From Klebsiella sp. RHBSTW-00484 (GTDB lineage: Bacteria > Pseudomonadota > Gammaproteobacteria > Enterobacterales > Enterobacteriaceae): a stretch of DNA of 64,000 bases. Location of the stretch: positions 1,550,001 to 1,614,000 of the forward strand of contig NZ_CP055481.1 of the NCBI RefSeq assembly GCF_013705725.1. Direction: 5' to 3'. Below are positions 1-8,965 of this stretch, piece after piece. Numbering within the stretch: position 1 is the stretch's first letter; each line of letters begins with the position of its first letter. The notes under the pieces were generated by a model. The model was not told the DNA's origin. It saw only the letters and a program-made list of their open reading frames with translations, and searched no databases. The position numbers were made by a program, and so were the translations under genes.

Positions 1-333
1 ATCGGCGCGACGCCGTCATCGGCCTACTCAATGGCGAAGGCCGGACTGCATGCGCTAACCAAAAATCTGGCGATTGAGCTGGGTAGCAGCGGTATTCGCG
101 TCAATGCGGTATCCCCGGCGGTGGTACATACGCCGATTTATGAAGGCTTTATTGCGAAAGAGGAGGTGAAGACGGTGATGAATAGCTTTGACAGCTTTCA
201 CCCGATTGGCCGCGTTGGCACGCCTGAGGATATCGCGCAAACCGTGGCGTTCCTGCTCAGCGATAGTACCGGTTGGGTGACCGGTGCGGTATGGGATATT
301 GACGGCGGCGTGATGGCTGGTCGAAATGCCTGA
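1..333 (+). CDS. SDR-family oxidoreductase, C-terminal part (5' end outside window)
   Basis: The reading frame is open from the first base, so the gene starts upstream of the window. The visible 110 residues hold the catalytic YxxxK motif (YSMAK near the start), then the usual helix and the NAVSP segment that closes the nucleotide site, and a C-terminal [12 protein letters not shown] strand. This is the second half of a classical NAD(P)-dependent short-chain dehydrogenase of about 250 residues. Substrate cannot be read from this part. It precedes the MFS gene by 64 bases on the same strand and is probably cotranscribed with it. Confidence 0.9.
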   Translation: MGATPSSAYSMAKAGLHALTKNLAIELGSSGIRVNAVSPAVVHTPIYEGFIAKEEVKTVMNSFDSFHPIGRVGTPEDIAQTVAFLLSDSTGWVTGAVWDIDGGVMAGRNA

Positions 334-397
334 TTTCGTTCATTATGTCACCAGAGCTATTGGCATAAATAAAACGCATCCAGGATAACGAAAATAA

Positions 398-1591
398 ATG
401 AGCGCTGAGATAACGCTGCCGGTCGCGCAGCAAAACCGGAATATCGTCTATCTGGCCACGGCGCAGGCGCTGGCGGGAGCGAACTCGGTGGTGTTTTACG
501 CCACCGGGGCGATCGTGGGGAACGCGATTGCGCCGAATCCCACGCTGGCGACGCTGCCGATCACCATTTTTGTGCTGGGCATGGCGGCCTGTATTTTGCC
601 GTTTGGTGCGCTGGCCAGAAGGCGTGGGCGCAAAACCGTCTTTATGACCGGCACCGGGGCCGGTATTTTGACCGGGCTACTGGCGGCGCTGGCGGTGGTT
701 ATTGGCTCATTCTGGCTATTCTGTATCGCGGCATTTTTAGGCGGAGCCTACGCCGCAGTGTCGGTGTCGTTCCGCTTTGCCGCCACCGATGGCGTCAGCA
801 GAGAGCGCCGCGCGCGGGCGCTCTCCCTGGTCATGGGCGGCGGGGTGGCCGCCGGGGTCATCGGGCCAATGTTGGTCACTGGCACCATGAACCTGTGGCC
901 GCCGCACACCTTTGCGATGACCTTTATCGCGCAGGCGCTGGTGGCTGTGGTATCGGCGCTGGTATTGCTGGGGGTAAAAACCGCCGAGCCGGTGGCGCAG
1001 GCAAAATCCGGCGGCCGTCCGCTGGGCGAAATTGTGCGCCAGCCGGGCTTTGCCCGTACGGTGTTCAGCGGCGCAATCTCCTATATGGTGATGAACTTCC
1101 TGATGACCGCCGCGCCGCTTTCTATGCATATGCACGGTATCTCGCAGCAGGCGTCAAATCTCGGGATTCAGTGGCATGTGATTGCCATGTTCGGGCCCGG
1201 ATTTTTCACCGGTAAATTAATCAATCTATTCGGAGCCCGGTGTATTAACGCGGCTGGGTTAATTCTGCTGGTGCTGTCGGTGATGGTGGGGCTGGCCGGC
1301 ATTGACGTAATGCACTACTGGCTGTCGCTGATCCTGTTGGGTATTGGCTGGAACTTTGGTTTTACCGGCGCGTCGGCGCAGATTATGGACTTCCATCGTC
1401 CGGAAGAGAAAACCCAGGTACAGTCGCTGAATGATTTTATTGTTTTCGGCGTCATGATGATTGGCTCTTTCTCTTCCGGTGCGCTGATGAACCTCTTTGG
1501 CTGGAACGCCGTGCTGTGGGGATCGCTGGTGCCGATTGTCATCGCGCTGCTTGCGTTGCTGGTCGGCGGACGAGCAGCGAAACGAGCCTAA
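398..1591 (+). CDS. MFS transporter
   Basis: This 397-residue, strongly hydrophobic protein has about twelve predicted membrane spans. A loop 2–3 motif of the major facilitator superfamily is visible (GALARRRGRKTVF, about residues 69–81). It is probably an inner-membrane proton-coupled transporter or exporter, and the substrate is unknown. The start ATG follows a weak AAGGATAACG-like ribosome site. The 3' end overlaps the stop of the convergent LysR gene by four bases, so the two transcripts meet here. The SDR upstream and the regulator downstream suggest a link to the guanidino-compound region, but that is inference. Confidence 0.85.
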   Translation: MSAEITLPVAQQNRNIVYLATAQALAGANSVVFYATGAIVGNAIAPNPTLATLPITIFVLGMAACILPFGALARRRGRKTVFMTGTGAGILTGLLAALAVVIGSFWLFCIAAFLGGAYAAVSVSFRFAATDGVSRERRARALSLVMGGGVAAGVIGPMLVTGTMNLWPPHTFAMTFIAQALVAVVSALVLLGVKTAEPVAQAKSGGRPLGEIVRQPGFARTVFSGAISYMVMNFLMTAAPLSMHMHGISQQASNLGIQWHVIAMFGPGFFTGKLINLFGARCINAAGLILLVLSVMVGLAGIDVMHYWLSLILLGIGWNFGFTGASAQIMDFHRPEEKTQVQSLNDFIVFGVMMIGSFSSGALMNLFGWNAVLWGSLVPIVIALLALLVGGRAAKRA

Positions 1592-2490
1592 TTTTTGCGT
1601 GATTTAACGCCAGTACGCACGGCGTCTCGCATTGAGCGAATTAAGGTTTCTTTGCTGCGACCCCGGCGGAAAATCAGCGAGAAGGGAGCCTGATAGCCAT
1701 ATTCTGTTGGCAGCAGGGCGCGCAGCTTTTGCGATTGCACCCAGGGCAAAGCGTAGTGTTCCGGCAGATAGCCGACGTATTTGCCGGACAGAATCAGCAT
1801 CAGCTGCGCTTCCATACTTTCTGCACTCGCGACGCTCTGCTTAAAGCCTTTACGCCCTAAATCGCTGCTGCTCCAGTAGCTGCGGGTGACCATTCGCATC
1901 TCGGAAATAAGCGCTTCCGTCGGGTGCTTAACGGTAAACAGAGAGTGTTTGTCACCGCAATAGAGCCAGTTTTGTTCGCGATAAAGTGGGTGAGACACCA
2001 CGCTATTGGCCTGTAAAGAGAAGGTGCCCACGGCGAGATCCAGTTCATTATTCAGTACGCCCTGCAAAAGCGCGTTCGGGCTTCTGACCTGTAAATTAAT
2101 GTGCACCAGCGGGAAGCGCTCGCTAAACGTGGCGATGATTTCGCTCATCGGCAGCATCGGGTCAGTAATCGTCGAGTCAATTACGCCAAGATTAAAAATC
2201 CCGGTCTGCTCGCCGCGCAGCGTCGCCGTATTGCGCTCAAAATCCTCCATCGAATTCAGCAGGTCGATGCTTTGCTGGAGGACGGTTTCCCCTTTTTCGG
2301 TCAGAGAAAAACCGCCTCTACCGCGACGACATAGGGTGATGCCGAGCTTCTCTTCCAGTTCACTCATATAGTTGCTGATAGCCGAAACCGTCAGGTTAAG
2401 TTCCTGCTGCGCATTGGCAAAGCCCTGATATTTCGCCACGGTAATAAAAACGTGTAACAGCCGCAGATTCGGAAATTTTCCAACTGACAT
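1588..2490 (-). CDS. LysR-family transcriptional regulator (set A)
   Basis: A 300-residue LysR regulator with an N-terminal winged helix-turn-helix (about residues 8–66) and an effector-binding domain of the periplasmic-binding-protein fold. It is read divergently from the ureohydrolase gene at 2627, with 136 bases between them, the normal arrangement for a LysR protein controlling its neighbour. It is clearly paralogous to the LysR gene at 15066. Both share the CRRGRGGF/CQRGRGGF region, an MVTRSYW/LVTRSYW segment followed by SSDL/TSDL, and a LILSGKY-GYLPEHYA stretch. That implies similar effectors for the two regulators. Confidence 0.9.
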   Translation of the reverse strand: MSVGKFPNLRLLHVFITVAKYQGFANAQQELNLTVSAISNYMSELEEKLGITLCRRGRGGFSLTEKGETVLQQSIDLLNSMEDFERNTATLRGEQTGIFNLGVIDSTITDPMLPMSEIIATFSERFPLVHINLQVRSPNALLQGVLNNELDLAVGTFSLQANSVVSHPLYREQNWLYCGDKHSLFTVKHPTEALISEMRMVTRSYWSSSDLGRKGFKQSVASAESMEAQLMLILSGKYVGYLPEHYALPWVQSQKLRALLPTEYGYQAPFSLIFRRGRSKETLIRSMRDAVRTGVKSRKN

Positions 2491-2626
2491 AAAGGGGATG
2501 CTCCGCTGTAAACCCCGGGTTTTGTTTTTATTTTTCTAAACTAATTTTTTGCTTTTGACTATTTTTTCTCTCATCCGCGTTCAGCAGTATGTCTTCATCG
2601 CCCCGAAAAGCCCTGGAGACACAGCA

Positions 2627-3598
2627 ATGACATCTTTAATTGAACATGAATACCCGCAGCCGCAGGATGGCGAAATTCCACGTTTTAGCGGATTACCGAC
2701 CTTTTTCCGTCTCCCTTTTGCGCCACAGGCCGCCGACCTGGATATCGGCGTGGTAGGCGTGCCGTGGGACGGCGGAACCACAAACCGTGCGGGGACTCGC
2801 CACGGGCCACGTGAGCTACGCAATGCTTCAAGCCTGGTGCGTCGAGTCCACCAGACCACCCGCCGTTCTCCCTATGATTACGCCCGCGTTGGCGATCTGG
2901 GAGATGTGCGTATCAATCCGGTAGATATGCAGGATAGCCTGGCGCGCATTGAAGCCTGGTATCGCGCCCTTGATGAGCAGCAGGTGATGCCTCTAACCGC
3001 AGGTGGCGACCATCTCACCACGCTGCCTATTTTACGGGCGCTCGGGCGGGATAAGGCGTTGGGGATGATCCATTTTGATGCCCACTCGGATACTAACGAC
3101 AGCTACTTCGGCGGCGAGCGCTTTACCCACGGAACTCCGTTTCGTCGTGCGGTAGAGGAAGGCGTTCTCGACCCGCAACGCACGGTGCAAATCGGCATCC
3201 GCGGAGCGCTGTTTTCCGCCGACGAGCACCGCTGGGCGGAGGAGAACGGTATCACCATCATCCGTATGGAGCAGGTGGACGAGCTGGGTATCGACAAGGT
3301 GATGCAGAGGGCGCGTGAGATTGTTGGCGAGCAGCCTACCTATATCAGCTTCGATATCGATGTGCTGGATCCGGTCTATGCACCCGGTACCGGAACGCCG
3401 GAAATTGGCGGTATGACCACGCTGCAGGCTCAGCGCTGCGTTCGTCAGCTTGCTGGATTGAATCTGATTGGTGCCGACGTGGTGGAAGTCTCGCCGCCCT
3501 TTGACCAGGGCAATCTCACCAGCCTGACCGGCGCGACCATGATGTTTGAACTCCTGTGCCAGCTTGCCGACGCCCATCATCGGCGTATTTCTCAATAA
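2627..3598 (+). CDS. Agmatinase-family ureohydrolase (set A)
   Basis: Manganese-dependent C–N hydrolase of the arginase/agmatinase superfamily, 323 residues from the ATG at 2627, which is preceded by GGAG. An in-frame start exists further upstream at 2549 but has no ribosome site. Metal-ligand motifs are complete: GGDH, HFDAHSDTND and SFDIDVLDPVYAPGTGTPE. The family removes urea from guanidino compounds such as agmatine, guanidinobutyrate or guanidinopropionate. The GTGTPEIGG loop is shared by agmatinase-type enzymes; exact substrate is not decided by sequence. It is divergent from LysR A and 12 bases ahead of a binding-protein gene, which ties it to uptake of its substrate. Confidence 0.88.
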   Translation: MTSLIEHEYPQPQDGEIPRFSGLPTFFRLPFAPQAADLDIGVVGVPWDGGTTNRAGTRHGPRELRNASSLVRRVHQTTRRSPYDYARVGDLGDVRINPVDMQDSLARIEAWYRALDEQQVMPLTAGGDHLTTLPILRALGRDKALGMIHFDAHSDTNDSYFGGERFTHGTPFRRAVEEGVLDPQRTVQIGIRGALFSADEHRWAEENGITIIRMEQVDELGIDKVMQRAREIVGEQPTYISFDIDVLDPVYAPGTGTPEIGGMTTLQAQRCVRQLAGLNLIGADVVEVSPPFDQGNLTSLTGATMMFELLCQLADAHHRRISQ

Positions 3599-3610
3599 CA
3601 GCGGAGAATT

Positions 3611-4429
3611 ATGATGAAAAGAAATCTCTCATTGCGCTACCTCGCTACCGCGTTGGTTCTGGCATCAGGCCTTGTTACGGCGGCCAATGCGGCGGATGCG
3701 ACTCTGTCGCCGGGAAAACTGAAAATAGCGATGGAAGTCGCCTACCCGCCTTTTGAATCCTGGCAGGATGACAAAATCGTCGGTTTTGATGCTGAACTGG
3801 CGGCGTTATTAAGCCAAAAAGCGGGCCTGACGCTACAGCTCGTGGACACCAAATTTAGCAGTCTGATCCTCGGCCTGAGCGGGGGGCGTCAGGATGCGGT
3901 CATCTCCGCGCTCTATATCACTGCGGAGCGTACCCAGCAGGCGGATGCGATCCCTTATGCTAAAACCGGAGCCTATATCATGGTGCGCAGCGATAGCAAA
4001 GTTGCGCCGAAAACGGAAAACGAACTTTGTGGCTTAACCATTGGGCTGCAGCAGGGGACATCGTGGGTGAAAAAGCTGCATGAGCTTTCGGCGAGCTATT
4101 GCCAGGCGCAAGGTAAAGGGGCGATTGAGATTAAAGAGTTCCCGACTGCGCCGGAGACGCTGCAGGCACTGCTTTCCGGCAATATTCAGGCTCAGGTGGA
4201 TATTGCTGGCGTAGTCAGCCTGTTTACCCAGCGCAGCAAAGGCCGACTGAAGGTCAGTTCCCCGCAGACGATATATCCGCAAACGCTGGGTATTTACATC
4301 AAGAAGGGTAACCAGGCGCTGGCGCAACAGTTGACCTCCGCACTGAAAACCCTGCGTGAAAATGGTGAGTACAGCGCCTTGCTGAAAAAATATGCGGTAT
4401 ACGGCATCACCGATGACACGGTGCAGTAG
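3611..4429 (+). CDS. Polar amino-acid-type ABC substrate-binding protein (set A)
   Basis: A 272-residue periplasmic solute-binding protein of family 3. It has a signal peptide (about residues 1–27, cleavage after ANA) followed by the typical LKIAMEVAYPPFES segment and the FSSLILGL/DAVISALYIT regions. It is closely related to the binding protein at 11239, sharing the DTKF-SLILG, TE-ELCG and EFPTAPE segments. No permease or ATPase gene lies next to it, so it probably docks on the fused permease–ATPase encoded at 9694. The ligand is likely a guanidino compound or basic amino acid, by association with the ureohydrolase just upstream. Confidence 0.88.
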   Translation: MMKRNLSLRYLATALVLASGLVTAANAADATLSPGKLKIAMEVAYPPFESWQDDKIVGFDAELAALLSQKAGLTLQLVDTKFSSLILGLSGGRQDAVISALYITAERTQQADAIPYAKTGAYIMVRSDSKVAPKTENELCGLTIGLQQGTSWVKKLHELSASYCQAQGKGAIEIKEFPTAPETLQALLSGNIQAQVDIAGVVSLFTQRSKGRLKVSSPQTIYPQTLGIYIKKGNQALAQQLTSALKTLRENGEYSALLKKYAVYGITDDTVQ

Positions 4430-4471
4430 TGTGTAAAAAATCTAAAATATACAGATGAACGGACACTTTAA

Positions 4472-4487
4472 TGAGATGTTCATCACA
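4472..4487. promoter_or_regulatory. CRP-like site upstream of the PTS genes
   Basis: TGAGATGTTCATCACA differs at one position from the CRP consensus half-sites TGTGA-N6-TCACA. It lies 170 bases before the first PTS gene, as expected for a catabolite-controlled sugar operon. Confidence 0.45.
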
Positions 4488-4574
4488 TTTTTAGCGTGAT
4501 TACACATTTGGGTATGATTTAAAATCAATATTTATCAATGTGTTACTTTTGATTCTACAATTCATTGTGTACTC

Positions 4575-4594
4575 AGTGTGTAAAATTACACACT
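4575..4594. promoter_or_regulatory. TGTGTAA inverted repeat, probable operator
   Basis: A perfect 9-base inverted repeat (AGTGTGTAA, two-base spacer, TTACACACT) lies 64 bases before the PTS IIB start. Partial copies of the same word (TGTGTA, TTACACA) recur at about 4430, 4502, 4540 and 4566. This suggests a cluster of sites for a specific regulator, possibly the small HTH protein encoded at the end of the operon. Confidence 0.45.
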
Positions 4595-4657
4595 GATCAC
4601 AATTCATATCTTCTCTGCATGCTTTAATTCCTCTCACCAAAACAGAGAGGATTGCTC

Positions 4658-4939
4658 ATGAAACACATGATGATTTGCTGCGGCGCCGGTGTGGCGACCA
4701 GTACCGTTGCGTTAAATAAGCTCCAGGACTTCCTGAAAAAAGAGAATATTCTCGATAAAGTCCGTATTTCCCAGGGAACCGTGGCTGAAGCCAAAACCCG
4801 CGACGATGTAGATTTTATTGTTTCTACTTCGCCGGTTGCGCTTTCTATTCCCGTTGTTAACGCTCTACCGCTATTAACCGGTATGGGTACTGATAAAGTT
4901 TTCAGCAGCGTGAAAGAATTAATTCTCGCCGAGGGTTAA
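4658..4939 (+). CDS. PTS system galactitol-type IIB component
   Basis: A small cytoplasmic phosphocarrier of 93 residues. It begins at the ATG at 4658, seven bases after an AGAGAGG ribosome site; a TTG six bases earlier is in frame but less likely. The N-terminal CCGAGVATST loop carries the phosphorylatable cysteine typical of galactitol/lactose-family IIB proteins. It takes phosphate from the IIA domain and passes it to the sugar bound by IIC. It is the first gene of the IIB–IIC–IIA–HTH operon. The sugar or polyol cannot be named from sequence. Confidence 0.88.
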   Translation: MKHMMICCGAGVATSTVALNKLQDFLKKENILDKVRISQGTVAEAKTRDDVDFIVSTSPVALSIPVVNALPLLTGMGTDKVFSSVKELILAEG

Positions 4940-4942
4940 GCC

Positions 4943-6307
4943 ATGTTTATTGTTGATTACATTGTAGGTTTAGGGGCATCGGTCATGATGCCGCTAATAT
5001 TTATGCTCCTCGGTTTGATATTACGCCTGTCGCTGAGCAAAGCATTAAAAGCCGGTTTAATGGTTGGTATTGGTTTTATCGGCTTAAGCATTACCGTTAA
5101 TCTGATGATCGATTCCCTGACCCCGGTGAGCCATGCTCTGGTGGAGCGTTTTGGTCTGAATCTTAACGTGCTGGACGTGGGCTGGCCTGCTGCTGCAGCG
5201 GTAGCGATGGGGACCCGGGTCGGCGCGCTGGTGATTCCGGTGTGCGTCGCGATTAACGTGTTGATGCTGTACACCAAAACCACGCGGGTGCTGAACGTAG
5301 ATATCTGGAATCTGTGGCATCATGCCTTTACCGGTTCCCTGGTGACGATTATTACCGATAGCCTGTGGCTGGGAATATTTGCCGCTGGTATCAACTGTAT
5401 TATTACGATGGTGATTGCCGACCGTACTAGTGGCGATGTTGAGAAATACCTGAACTTGCCGTCTATTTCGGTACCGCACGGTTTTTCCGCATCATTTGTC
5501 CCGGCCGCGTGGTTGGTGAATGCCATTGTTGACCGCATCCCGGTTATCCGTGATATCAAAATTGATACCGAAGTTATCCAGAAACGGTTATCTATTCTCG
5601 GCGATCCGGCCTCTCTGGGGGCAATTATCGGTGCGCTGTTGGGTATAATCGCGGGTATCGAAGTGAAAGCTATTCTGCAAACCGCAATTACCATGGCGGC
5701 GGTGATGACCATTATTCCGCGGATGGCTAAAATGCTGATGGAAGGGGTTTATCCGATTAGCGAACGTATTCAGGAGATAGCTCAGTCGCGTGCCGGTTCA
5801 TTCGGCAAAATCGCTATCGGCCTGGATTCAGCCGTGAGCGTTGGGCACCCGGTGACGTTGTCCGTGTCGATGCTGATGATCCCGGTGATGCTGGTACTGG
5901 CGGCGATTATTCCCGGCAACCAGTTCCTGCCGTTCGCTTCCTTGACCGGCCTACCGTTCGCCTTCGTGTTGGTGACGGCGGTTTGTCGCGGCGATATGTT
6001 CCGCACGCTGCTGACCGGGCTGTTAACCTTAAGTCTGGCGCTGTTGATTGGTACCAACCTGGCGCCGATTGTCACCAGCACCGCTGTGAGCACCGGCTTC
6101 TCGCTGCCGCAGGGGACCACCAGTATTAGCAGCGTGGATTATGCCGGGGCGATGCTGCCGTGGGCGATTATCCAGAGTTTCCATCTGAAAGAGATTGGCG
6201 TAGGTATCCTGACGCTGTGCACCATCGCGCTGGTGCTGTGGAATCGCCGTAAACTGGCGCAGGAAAATGAACAGATGGCCGAAGCGAGCGTGGAGGGTGG
6301 GAAATGA
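4943..6307 (+). CDS. PTS system galactitol-type IIC component (permease)
   Basis: A 454-residue integral membrane protein with many hydrophobic spans, matching the galactitol-family IIC (GatC-like) in length and in its N-terminal VDYIVGLGASVMMPLIFMLL segment. It transports the substrate while the IIB protein phosphorylates it. It follows the IIB stop by three bases and overlaps the IIA start by four, so the three proteins are translated together. No tagatose- or sorbose-type catabolic kinase or aldolase lies on the same strand, so the phosphorylated product must be used by genes elsewhere or by the convergent SDR/aldolase operon. Confidence 0.87.
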   Translation: MFIVDYIVGLGASVMMPLIFMLLGLILRLSLSKALKAGLMVGIGFIGLSITVNLMIDSLTPVSHALVERFGLNLNVLDVGWPAAAAVAMGTRVGALVIPVCVAINVLMLYTKTTRVLNVDIWNLWHHAFTGSLVTIITDSLWLGIFAAGINCIITMVIADRTSGDVEKYLNLPSISVPHGFSASFVPAAWLVNAIVDRIPVIRDIKIDTEVIQKRLSILGDPASLGAIIGALLGIIAGIEVKAILQTAITMAAVMTIIPRMAKMLMEGVYPISERIQEIAQSRAGSFGKIAIGLDSAVSVGHPVTLSVSMLMIPVMLVLAAIIPGNQFLPFASLTGLPFAFVLVTAVCRGDMFRTLLTGLLTLSLALLIGTNLAPIVTSTAVSTGFSLPQGTTSISSVDYAGAMLPWAIIQSFHLKEIGVGILTLCTIALVLWNRRKLAQENEQMAEASVEGGK

Positions 6308-6759
6308 TGTTTAGCGCACAGCGGGTGGTGAAGTTTACCAAGTCTGTCAGTCGGACGGCTTTACTGACCCGCCTGGCAGATAGCCTGCAGGCCGACGGGC
6401 TGGTTAAACCGAGTTTTACCGACGGAGTGCTTGAACGGGAAAAAGTCTATCCAACCGGGATATTTATGGAGACCCATAGCGTCGCCATTCCGCATACCGA
6501 GTTTGAGCATGTTAACCAGACCGGTTTTGCTATTGGCATTAACCTGGCGGGGGTTGAATTTCAGCGTACCGATGAGCCTGAAGAGAGCGTTGTGCCGCAG
6601 ATAGTCGTGATGATGGCGATTGATAAAACTTGCGAAAAAGTGGCAATTATTCAATCCTTGTTCGCATTATTGGCCGATCATGATCGAGTTAACGATATCG
6701 TGAAAATGACGCCAGAGGAGATTGCAAAAGTGTTCACCGATGCCGTCGTCACGCAGTAA
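6304..6759 (+). CDS. PTS system fructose/galactitol-type IIA component
   Basis: A 151-residue IIA phosphocarrier. The active-site histidine lies in the motif SVAIPHTEFEHV (about residues 59–70), as in fructose/mannitol/galactitol IIA proteins. It accepts phosphate from HPr and passes it to the IIB at 4658. Its start overlaps the end of the IIC gene (ATGA-type overlap), with GGTGGG upstream serving as ribosome site. Confidence 0.87.
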   Translation: MMFSAQRVVKFTKSVSRTALLTRLADSLQADGLVKPSFTDGVLEREKVYPTGIFMETHSVAIPHTEFEHVNQTGFAIGINLAGVEFQRTDEPEESVVPQIVVMMAIDKTCEKVAIIQSLFALLADHDRVNDIVKMTPEEIAKVFTDAVVTQ

Positions 6760-6809
6760 GATAAAATGATGAGCTCAATACGGTGAAGCCGCAACCGACG
6801 AGGGACAAG

Positions 6810-7136
6810 ATGTTACGAATCAGCGACGTCATAGAGTTAGCGATGGTCAGTCGTAAAACTATCTATAACGCAATCAACAGTGGCCGGCTGAAATATCAGT
6901 TGGTGAATGTAGATAATCGTCAGGTTCGTATGTTCCTCGAAGAAGATGTCTTCGAAGCTTTTCCGAAAACCAACCGTGCGGTGACTCAGGAACAAGAAGT
7001 GCAGGCGCTACGTGAAGAGGTCGCTTCGCTTAAGTTTGCTCTGGCGGAGCTGCAAAAAGCGGTGAACGCCATGGATCCGGAAGGCAAGTACGAAATGACC
7101 AGCGTTAAAGAGCCATCTAAAACGCCCGACCGCTAA
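6810..7136 (+). CDS. Small helix-turn-helix DNA-binding protein with coiled-coil tail
   Basis: A 108-residue protein. The ATG at 6810 follows a GAGGGA ribosome site at good spacing; a GTG at 6783 would add nine residues. The N-terminus (ISDVIELAMVSRKTIYNAIN) looks like an excisionase/MerR-type HTH that binds DNA. Residues 60–90 (EQEVQALREEVASLKFALAEL) form a short coiled coil, suggesting a dimer. It ends the PTS operon and probably regulates it, perhaps through the TGTGTAA inverted repeat at 4575. I do not recognise a named family member. Confidence 0.6.
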   Translation: MLRISDVIELAMVSRKTIYNAINSGRLKYQLVNVDNRQVRMFLEEDVFEAFPKTNRAVTQEQEVQALREEVASLKFALAELQKAVNAMDPEGKYEMTSVKEPSKTPDR

Positions 7137-7157
7137 CCTGCGGGCGGGCACGTCTTA

Positions 7158-7952
7158 TCAGACGATGTCATCCACCACGCCGCCATCCACGCGCAGCGCC
7201 GCGCCTGATGTTGCTGAAGCCTGAGTCGAGCAGACGTAAACCACCATATTGGCGACTTCTTCCACCGTGGCCGCACGTTGAATCACCGAGCTTGGGCGGT
7301 TCGCTATCACGAACTCTTTTGCCAGCTGTTCCAGCGATTTCCCGGTTTTCGCGACTTCATCTTTCATCATCTCAGCAAAGCCATCAGAGATAGTCGGCCC
7401 CGGCAGCACGCTGTTGACGGTGACGCCGCTACCGGCGACAAACTTCGCCAGCCCGCGGGCCAGCGACAGCTGAGCGGTTTTCGTCACGCCGTAATGAATC
7501 ATATCCGCTGGAATGTTACGCGCCGATTCCGAAGAGATAAACACTACCCGACCCCAGCCGTTCTGTACCATCGCCGGTAGCAGGGCGCGAGAAAGACGCA
7601 CTCCTGACATCACGTTGGTTTGCCAGTAGTTCTCCCAGGTTGCATCATCGGTTTCATAGAAATCCTGCGGGCCGTAAATACCGGCGTTATTGACCAGAAT
7701 GTCGACTCCGTTAACAGCCTGCACCAGCTGATTGACGCCTTCAGCGCTGCTTAAGTCGGCGATCGCCGGGCGCAGTTTCGCGCCGGGAACCTCATTCTGC
7801 AAACGGGCGATGGCCGCGCTCACGCTACGCTCGCTGCGACCATTAATCATCACTTCCGCACCGCTAGCCGCCAGACCTTTGGTGATGGCGTAACCAATAC
7901 CGCCAGTGGAGGCGGTGACCAGTGCGACTTTCCCCGATAAATCAATATTCAT
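7158..7952 (-). CDS. SDR-family oxidoreductase
   Basis: Classical short-chain dehydrogenase of 264 residues from the ATG at 7952 (MNIDLSGKVALVTA); eleven extra in-frame residues upstream lack a ribosome site. Visible motifs: TASTGGIGYA for cofactor binding, LVNNAGIYG (NNAG), serine in VVFISSESA, and catalytic YGVTK. It oxidises or reduces a hydroxyl/keto group with NAD(P). It is the last gene of the minus-strand operon that starts with the ureohydrolase at 14950, 74 bases after the hydroxyacid dehydrogenase, and may act on the carbon skeleton left after urea release. The 3' end faces the HTH gene of the PTS operon. Confidence 0.88.
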   Translation of the reverse strand: MNIDLSGKVALVTASTGGIGYAITKGLAASGAEVMINGRSERSVSAAIARLQNEVPGAKLRPAIADLSSAEGVNQLVQAVNGVDILVNNAGIYGPQDFYETDDATWENYWQTNVMSGVRLSRALLPAMVQNGWGRVVFISSESARNIPADMIHYGVTKTAQLSLARGLAKFVAGSGVTVNSVLPGPTISDGFAEMMKDEVAKTGKSLEQLAKEFVIANRPSSVIQRAATVEEVANMVVYVCSTQASATSGAALRVDGGVVDDIV

Positions 7953-8026
7953 GCTGATAGCCTTATTTTTTGTCGGACAGACCATTAAGCGTAGCAGCGG
8001 ATATGAGGCTATTGACGTTTTCGGGA

Positions 8027-8965
8027 TTAATAACCGCTCTGTTTGTTAACAAGATTTTTCAGCGGCAGTGCCTGGTGCAGCCGCTGGATGTTGTCCAGCA
8101 GCTGACGGGCAACCACCACCGTTTGCGCGATAGAGGCCATATGCGGGGTGATCACCACTTGCGGATGCTGCCACAGTGGGTCTTCCTGCGGCAGCGGTTC
8201 GACGGGGAACACGTCGAGCACCGCGCCGGACAACTTGCCGTTCTCCAGTGCTTCAAGTACGTCCTGATTCACCATATGCTCGCCGCGTCCGCAGTTAATC
8301 AGCGCTGCACCGTCAGGTAGCTGCTCCAGCAAAGGGTGGGCAAGGATGCCTCGCGTCTGCTCCGTTAACGGCAGGACGTTGATCAGCGCATCCAGATGGC
8401 CAAGAAATTCGCCAGCCTGAGCATCTCCGTGATAACAACGCACGCCTGCAAGGGATTTTTCGCTCCGCGCCCAACCGGAAACCTTATATCCCAATCCGGC
8501 AAGCTGCGCGGCGATATAGCCGCCAATTTCGCCGAGGCCCATGACTCCAACGTGATAATCGGCCGCCGCTCGCTGCGGGTAAATCTTCCATGTTTTTTCA
8601 CGCTGGTGGGCCAGCGCCCGGTCAAAACTGCGCTGAAACCAAAGTACGCCCCACAGAGCGTATTCAAACATGCCGTGGCGAAAATCTTCGTCAACCACCC
8701 GGCAGAGCGGAACGTTGCTGGCAAAAACGCTGGCGGGTAAATGGTCGACGCCAGCAGACGCGGCCTGGATCAGTTTCAGCTCAGGCGAGCGGGCCAGCAG
8801 CTGCGGGTCAGGAAACCAGCAGCTGGCGTATTGCGCCTCGCGGGCGGCGGGGTCCTCTGGCAGAACCGCTTTTACTTCCGGGAATAGCGCGAATGCGCTA
8901 CAAATTTCCTGCGCATACAGGGGGTCGTTACAATCCACGACGATGGTTAATTGAGTCATCAGCAT
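8027..8965 (-). CDS. D-2-hydroxyacid dehydrogenase, GhrA-like
   Basis: A 312-residue NAD(P)-dependent dehydrogenase of the glyoxylate/hydroxypyruvate reductase A type. The dinucleotide motif GVMGLGEIGGYIA sits mid-protein, followed by the catalytic arginine in INCGRGEH and the catalytic histidine in VITPHMAS. It would interconvert a 2-keto acid and a 2-hydroxy acid in the cytoplasm. Its first possible ATG overlaps the TAA stop of the aldolase gene (TAATG), indicating translational coupling; an ATG six bases later is also possible. In this operon it probably reduces the keto acid formed by the aldolase or dioxygenase steps, which is inference. Confidence 0.87.
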   Translation of the reverse strand: MLMTQLTIVVDCNDPLYAQEICSAFALFPEVKAVLPEDPAAREAQYASCWFPDPQLLARSPELKLIQAASAGVDHLPASVFASNVPLCRVVDEDFRHGMFEYALWGVLWFQRSFDRALAHQREKTWKIYPQRAAADYHVGVMGLGEIGGYIAAQLAGLGYKVSGWARSEKSLAGVRCYHGDAQAGEFLGHLDALINVLPLTEQTRGILAHPLLEQLPDGAALINCGRGEHMVNQDVLEALENGKLSGAVLDVFPVEPLPQEDPLWQHPQVVITPHMASIAQTVVVARQLLDNIQRLHQALPLKNLVNKQSGY

